DNA of 64,000 nucleotides, taken from the NCBI GenBank assembly GCA_036365145.1, contig JAEOAD010000005.1, positions 6,615,001-6,679,000 of the forward strand, written 5' to 3'. The DNA is from Orientallactaga sibirica (Eukaryota; Chordata; Mammalia; Rodentia; Dipodidae). The position numbers and the translations under genes were made by a program. The notes below the pieces were generated by a model. It had not been told where the DNA came from, ran no database searches, and worked only from the letters and a program-made list of their open reading frames with translations. This document shows positions 59,150-64,000 of this stretch, piece by piece. Every line of letters begins with the position of its first letter. Position 1 is the stretch's first letter.

Positions 59150-59820
59150 AAATGGCAACAGAACCTAAAGTTGCATTTACAATGTATGAGGCTCCAGGAC
59201 TCTGCCTTCCTGTCTTTTCCTTCTCACTGGAGTGGACTGCACAGATGATGTCACTCGATATCCCTCCTCCCATGACAGGTAGACTCCATTTCCTCCTGTA
59301 ATGAAGCTGGCTTGCATGAGACTGCCATTGGCCAACAGAGTGTGTCAAAAGAGACATGTCATGTCAAAAAGCAGAGGATCACTTGTTGGAAGACGACTGA
59401 CCAGAGATAAGCCACCCCACTTGAGATCTCCAAAAATGATTAGCACTCAGCATCCTGACACAGGTCAAAGATATTCCCAGTCCAGACTAGCAGATGAACT
59501 GTCCAGCTGAACCCAGCCAACTTGCTTACAACCAAGTTACTGGGCTAAATGAATGGTAGTTGTTCAAAACCATCAATTTTGTGGGTTTCTTTTTCATGGT
59601 GCAAAGCTAATCAACATATTATTATTATTATTATTTTTTTTTTTTGGTTTTTCGAGGCAGGGTCTCACTCTGGCCCAGGCTGACCTGGAATTAACTATGT
59701 AGTCTCAGGCTGGCCTTGAACTCACGTGATCCTCCTACCTCTGCCTCCCGAGTGCTGGGATTAAAGGCGTGCGCCACCACGCCCGGCAACATATTATTTT
59801 TAAGCCCTGTCTTTCTGCTA
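59150..59820 (+). repeat. MLT1-like LTR remnant, interrupted by a B1
   Basis: ccttctcactggagtggac, gagactgccattggccaac, ctgtccagctgaacccagccaac, aatgaatggtagttgttc and gcaaagctaatcaacat are ordered words of MLT1 LTR 3' halves. The last part is split by the B1 at 59630-59786. Confidence 0.65.
59630..59786 (-). repeat. B1 SINE, young, inserted in LTR
   Basis: Near-consensus reversed B1 ending gcgtgcgccaccacgcccgg. caacatattatt occurs at 59612 and again at 59787, an insertion duplication. Confidence 0.96.
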
Positions 59821-60061
59821 CACTGACTTCCTTACTATTATGTGACTATAACAAGTCTACTTTATATTTGTTGTTCCTGGCATTAAGGGCAGACTCATGC
59901 ATCACTCCCTTATTAATCATCAGTGAAGCGAAGCCTTCTCACAATCAGTTGCACAAAACTGTAAACATACGTACTCCACTCCAGACAAGAGCACATCATG
60001 ACTTTCCTACATTGGGCATATGACCATCTAACATAATGTTTTACTATATATTTACTTAATT

Positions 60062-60265
60062 TTAAAAATATTTTTATATATTTAATTAATTTATTTATTT
60101 GAAAAAGAGAATGGGGGCAGCAGGGTCTCTAGCCATGGCAAATGAACTCTAGATGCACACATGCACTACTTTGTGTATCTGCCTTACATGGGTACTGGGG
60201 AATTGAACCTGGGTTCTTAGGCTTTGCAAGCAAGCACCTTAACCAGTAAGCCATCTCTCTAGCCC
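60062..60265 (-). repeat. B2-like SINE, short form
   Basis: ttatttatttgaaaaagagaatggggg through ccagtaagccatctctctagccc; reversed, GA run mostly lost. Confidence 0.92.
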
Positions 60266-60452
60266 ATCTTACTTTCAATCTGCCTTTCCCTTGAGGACCA
60301 AGACCTTCTCTTACTTCATTCATCCCTATGTTCCCAGTAACTAACTCAGTGGATGTTGTAATTGTAGAAATACAACTAAAGGAATATATGGTGGTTATAT
60401 AAACAAGTAAATTAACAAGTGAAAAAAAACCAAAAATAGTAATAACTGCTAT

Positions 60453-60660
60453 AGGGCTAGAGAGATGGCTCAGAGGTTAAAGGTGCTTGCTTGCAAATCC
60501 TGTCAGCCCAGGTTCAATTCCCCAGTACCCACATAAGACCATGTACACAGAATAGTGCATGCAAATGGAATTTGTTTGCAGTGGCAAGAGGCCCTACCAT
60601 GCATATTCTCATTTTCTCTCTTCTCTCTCTCTGCCAGTTAAATAAATATATTTTTGAAAG
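60453..60660 (+). repeat. B2-like SINE, short form
   Basis: agggctagagagatggctcagaggttaaagg through ttaaataaatatatttttgaaag. Confidence 0.94.
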
Positions 60661-60691
60661 TCTACTTTAAAAAAATAACAGCTATAAAATA

Positions 60692-61022
60692 GGGGCCTGG
60701 GTAGATAGCTCAGTGAGTAAAGAGCTTTCAATGCAAGCAGGAGGGAATGAATTTGGACTCCCAGCACCTATGTAAAAAAGTGCTGAGCCTGGTGACACAC
60801 ACCTGTAATCCCAGGGCTGGGAGTTGGAGACAGGAGGACCCCCAGGACTTGCTGGCTAACTTATGTAGCTGAATCACTGAGTTCCAGGTTCAATGAAGAC
60901 CCTGTCTCATAGAAAATAAAATGAAGACATGATAGACAAAGATACCCAGCATCGACCTCTGACTCCCACATGCACATGTGAGCATGGAGCCCCAAATGTG
61001 CAACACACACATGCACACAAAA
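60692..61022 (+). repeat. B4-like SINE
   Basis: Head ggggcctgggtagatagctcagtgag, B1-like middle (gcctggtgacacacacctgtaatcccaggg, gttggagacaggagg), then cgacctctgactcccacatgcacatg and a CA-rich end. Better preserved than the copy at 53586. Confidence 0.8.
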
Positions 61023-61376
61023 GTTGCACGTAAGTGTTGTGCCAGCAATGTTGCTGTTCCTCACTACACCTGATGGAGCTATAAAAGTCCAATGAGTAGT
61101 CTCCATTGATAGATCCAAAAGGCAGGGCTAAACCTTTTACATTAATGATAATCATTAAAAAAAGCTTCTACACTCAACCTTACTGCTTCATCCATCCTGA
61201 TAAGTTCCGCCCTAGATTCAGGTCAGAGATGCTTGGGAGCACTCCCACTCTGCTAGGTACTGCTGCATACACTTAGACCTCATTGCTACAGTTCTCCTTC
61301 TTCTAGTCCTCATTCTCTATCCACAGCCTCTGAGAGAGTGATGGTGCACTGAGGTACTTGGAGGACACGTGGATAC
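61023..61376. other. Intronic unique sequence
   Basis: Nothing recognised. Confidence 0.4.
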
Positions 61377-61388
61377 AAAGCAGTAGGG

Positions 61389-61546
61389 AGCTGGGTGTGA
61401 TGGCACACACCTTTAATCCCAGCACTCAGGAGGCAGAGGTAGGAGGATCGCCATGAGTTCAAGGCCACCCTGAGACTACACAGTGAATTCCAGGTCAGCC
61501 TGGGCTACAGCGAGACCCTACCTCAAAAAACCAAAAAGAAAAAAAA
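61389..61546 (+). repeat. B1 SINE, young
   Basis: gctgggtgtgatggcacacacctttaatcccagcac through agcgagaccctacctcaaaaaacc. Flanked by aaagcagtaggg (61377) and aaagcagtacgg (61547). Confidence 0.96.
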
Positions 61547-61689
61547 AAAGCAGTACGGCTCTAATGCTGCCACCATTTCTCACCCACAGATATCCCCCCA
61601 CATCAGTCCCAATTCCTCATGCATACTGTAATAGGAGGAAGCTCCTGGGCCCAAGTGCCTCAGCCTCATTGATGTCCATTGCTTGTCGC

Positions 61690-61737
61690 ACACACACACA
61701 CGCAAGTGTGCATGCACACACCCACACACACCCACAG
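61690..61737. repeat. (CA)n-rich imperfect microsatellite
   Basis: cacacacacacacgcaagtgtgcatgcacacacccacacacacccaca. Confidence 0.88.
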
Positions 61738-62019
61738 TCCAGTAAGCTGGAAAGTAAAGGCCCTTTCCAGGAGGGGGTTAAATTGGCCTACTCCATAGAA
61801 GGAGTGCCACTAAGATGGCTAAGCAAAATCAGACCACTCACTCACATCCACGCTCCCTGAAGAGATCCACCCACAGAAGCAATGCTTCATTCGGTCAGTA
61901 AGGCGACATTATACCAACTTAGTTCTGCATTTATTGGCAAGATGAATAGCCATGCCTGTGGTAATATAGAGGAGCTGCACTGACAGCAGGATTTCCTCAT
62001 GAATTCGACCATGTCTGTG

Positions 62020-62290
62020 CCGGTTTGAATATAAAATATTCCCCATAGCCTCATGCGTGATTACGTTGCATTCTCAATCCGCAGCTGGTGGACCTTTTAA
62101 GAGGTAAAGCCATGCTGGGGTGTCACTGGGGTTGGGCTTTAGGGAGTTAAGAGTCCTTCACAAAGCAAGCTCACCCACGCTTATTCCTCTCTGCTGAAAT
62201 GACAAGATGTGATGCCTCGGCTGCCTGCTTGTGGTATGATTTAACCACCATGATGAAACCAAAATAGACTCTTTCCTGCCCGGCAATGAG
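62020..62290 (+). repeat. Possible LTR fragment, MaLR-like
   Basis: gtgccggtttgaatataaaatattccccatagcctcatg resembles an LTR start; ccaccatgatgaaaccaaaatagactctttcctgcc resembles the late poly(A) region. Diverged. Confidence 0.5.
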
Positions 62291-62599
62291 AAGGCGACTG
62301 CTACACCCTCCCTCCCTACTTTCACGTACTCACTCTTCAGCTCCGAGTCCTTCTTCACGGTCTGTTCATTCACACACACCGTGTATGATCTGAGTCACGT
62401 CTGTCTGTTCCAATCCCTCCCCCGCAGCCCAGTATCTCACCATAGAACTGCACTGAGCTGGAGCTTTTGATAGAGAGGAATAGGGGCAATGTGAACATTT
62501 GGGTGGGCTGTGATGGAAGGGTGCCTGGCCTTCTTCTAAGAGGAGGATGAAAACACAAATATAAGGGAAGACAGACCTACCAAAAACAGGAAATTCTCA

Positions 62600-62682
62600 C
62601 TGAATTTACAGACACTGAATGATAAATTTGTGCTGCTTTAAGCACATTGTTATAGCAGCCTAAGTGGACTAATACGTCGTAC
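62600..62682 (+). repeat. LTR end fragment, MaLR-like
   Basis: ttaagcacattgttatagcagcctaagtggactaatacg matches the conserved 3' terminus of MaLR-type LTRs (ttatagcagc...ggactaata). Confidence 0.6.
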
Positions 62683-63889
62683 ATGACCTTAGGCTAATGC
62701 TCAGAGCTGCCTCGTCACTATGTTCTTAGGGTTTCATGTTGTGATTTCGTCAGGGTGCCTAGTGCTGCTGCAGGGGACACATACATGTCTACAGTAAGGT
62801 GAAAAGCCAGGAAGGATGCATTCTTATTTTACCTGCTAGATATCCGTAGCAACATATACAATGTCAGCATAGTTGCAGAGTGTCATTTAGCAGAATATAC
62901 CCAATGGAAGATGTATTCACTTGAGATAAGTTTCTGAGTATGCAGTTTTCACATATGAAACATTTAATGTATAGAAATCTGCATTTTAAAGCTAGCAAAT
63001 GACATGAACAACATATAGATATCCCTGGGTAGATGGGATAGAAGGTTGCCTAAGCACTCCCAGCATAACTATGAAATAAGTAGAATTGAAGTGTACAGGT
63101 TTTTGATGTTTACAAGGTCATCAAGCAGAGAGCTCTCTAATCTGCTGACATTAGAATGAATGCAGGAGACGTGAGAGTGAAGCGTGGGTCTGGTGGGCTC
63201 ACGGCAGGTTACAGGCATGGAATGACCTTGGATGGGAGGATGAATGGGCTGGGAATAGTGGGAACAATGAGTGAGAAGTTAGGAGGGGAAAATGAGGAGC
63301 TGCTACTCAGGAGCCCCAGTCTAGGAATGCCAAATATATATGTGAAGTGACTCACAAATGAACTTGCAAGAGAAATTGAGAAAGGACGAAGAGACAGAGC
63401 AGGACTGGGGTGATCGACATGCTTTTGGGGATCCATTTCTATTCCAGAATAGGATGAATAATTTTCACGGAGCTGCAGCTGTAGAAGACGACTCGGGGAT
63501 GTTGCTGTCAGAATGTGGAGGAGGAGTTCTAGAAAGTTTAGTTTCACCTGAACCTCAAAGTGAGATTTGATAATCTGGACAAAAACAGCTTCTCTTTTTC
63601 GTTAACCCAAAATACTCAGGCGCAAACAGTGAGCTGTCCACGGACCTGAACAAGGGACCACAGGGTAGCCAGGGCAGGGAAGAATGCATTTGAGCAGTGG
63701 AATCAAACGTGGAGGCACGGCAGGTTTGTTGTAGAAAAGCTGGAAGATGCTACTCCAAGGAAATTCACATCCATTCATGTCAGGGACATATGCGAGGAGT
63801 TTAATGTTTGGGGAGTGCCCTCAATCCATTTCATCTCAGGGTTACAATCAAATGAAAATTCATGGTAGCAAAAATTCTTGGAGCTCATA
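62683..63889. other. Intronic unique sequence
   Basis: Nothing recognised. A 112-codon minus-strand open frame (63209-63547) has no known domain. Confidence 0.4.
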
Positions 63890-63945
63890 TATTTCTTTCT
63901 GTCTGCCTCTTTCTCTCTCAAATAAATAAATTAATTAAATATTTT
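63890..63945 (+). repeat. B2-like SINE 3' end only
   Basis: tttctttctgtctgcctctttctctctcaaataaataaattaattaaat is the tail of a plus-oriented SINE; its head and middle are absent. Confidence 0.7.
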
Positions 63946-63951
63946 TAAGTG

Positions 63952-64000
63952 GGGCTGGAATATTGGAGAGATGGCTTAGCAGTTAAGGCACCTGCTTGCA
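63952..64000 (+). repeat. B2-like SINE, cut by the window edge
   Basis: ggggctgga, a short atatt insertion, then gagagatggcttagcagttaaggcacctgcttgca; continues beyond the window, in tandem with the preceding tail. Confidence 0.9.

Larger units (their letters stand above)
32526..64000 (-). other. Marchf11: Marchf11 upstream intron (partial)
   Basis: Everything to the right of the exon acceptor at 32527-32526 is interpreted as the intron separating this exon from the RING-CH exon. I looked on the minus strand for the Cys/His pattern of a RING-CH finger and for sequence that would encode it and saw none, so the intron appears to extend past the window edge. Confidence 0.7.

Overview
The window is intronic and 3'-terminal sequence of a mammalian, rodent-type nuclear genome. 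The repeat content points to the organism: dozens of B1 (7SL-derived) copies, B2-like SINEs with tRNA-type heads and A-rich tails, ID/B4-type SINEs, L1 ORF2 and 3'UTR remnants and MaLR-type LTRs. The B1 and B2-like consensus forms here differ from those of mouse or rat and look to me like those of jerboas (Dipodidae, for example Jaculus). That species call is an inference from memory of repeat consensus, not a database match. There is no operon and no bacterial or plasmid content. The only protein-coding gene I can support is Marchf11 (membrane-associated RING-CH E3 ubiquitin ligase 11) on the minus strand. Its third coding exon (32333-32525) and terminal coding exon (4749-5071) are both intact, have canonical splice sites and join in phase 1 to give a continuous reading frame across the second membrane segment. 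The upstream exons that carry the RING-CH finger were not found and probably lie beyond position 64000. Layout: 1-4748 is 3'UTR and downstream flank with SINEs. 5072-32332 is a 27.3 kb intron rich in B1/B2-like SINEs. It holds a 1.8 kb, 43-bp-unit minisatellite (about 45 copies, 12353-14147), an LTR, an L1 3' end and three patchy local duplications (8078-9590, 25042-25518, 25840-26755). 32526-64000 is part of the preceding intron, with two more L1 3' segments (one with ORF2 C-terminal half, an internal 65-bp triplication and a nested SINE), several MaLR-type LTR remnants and many SINEs, some with clear target-site duplications. I found no evidence for a novel multi-gene system. The most unusual structures are the minisatellite, whose G-rich strand is the transcribed RNA sense strand of Marchf11, and the duplicated blocks in which one copy lacks many short segments, which may be either real rearrangements or assembly errors.
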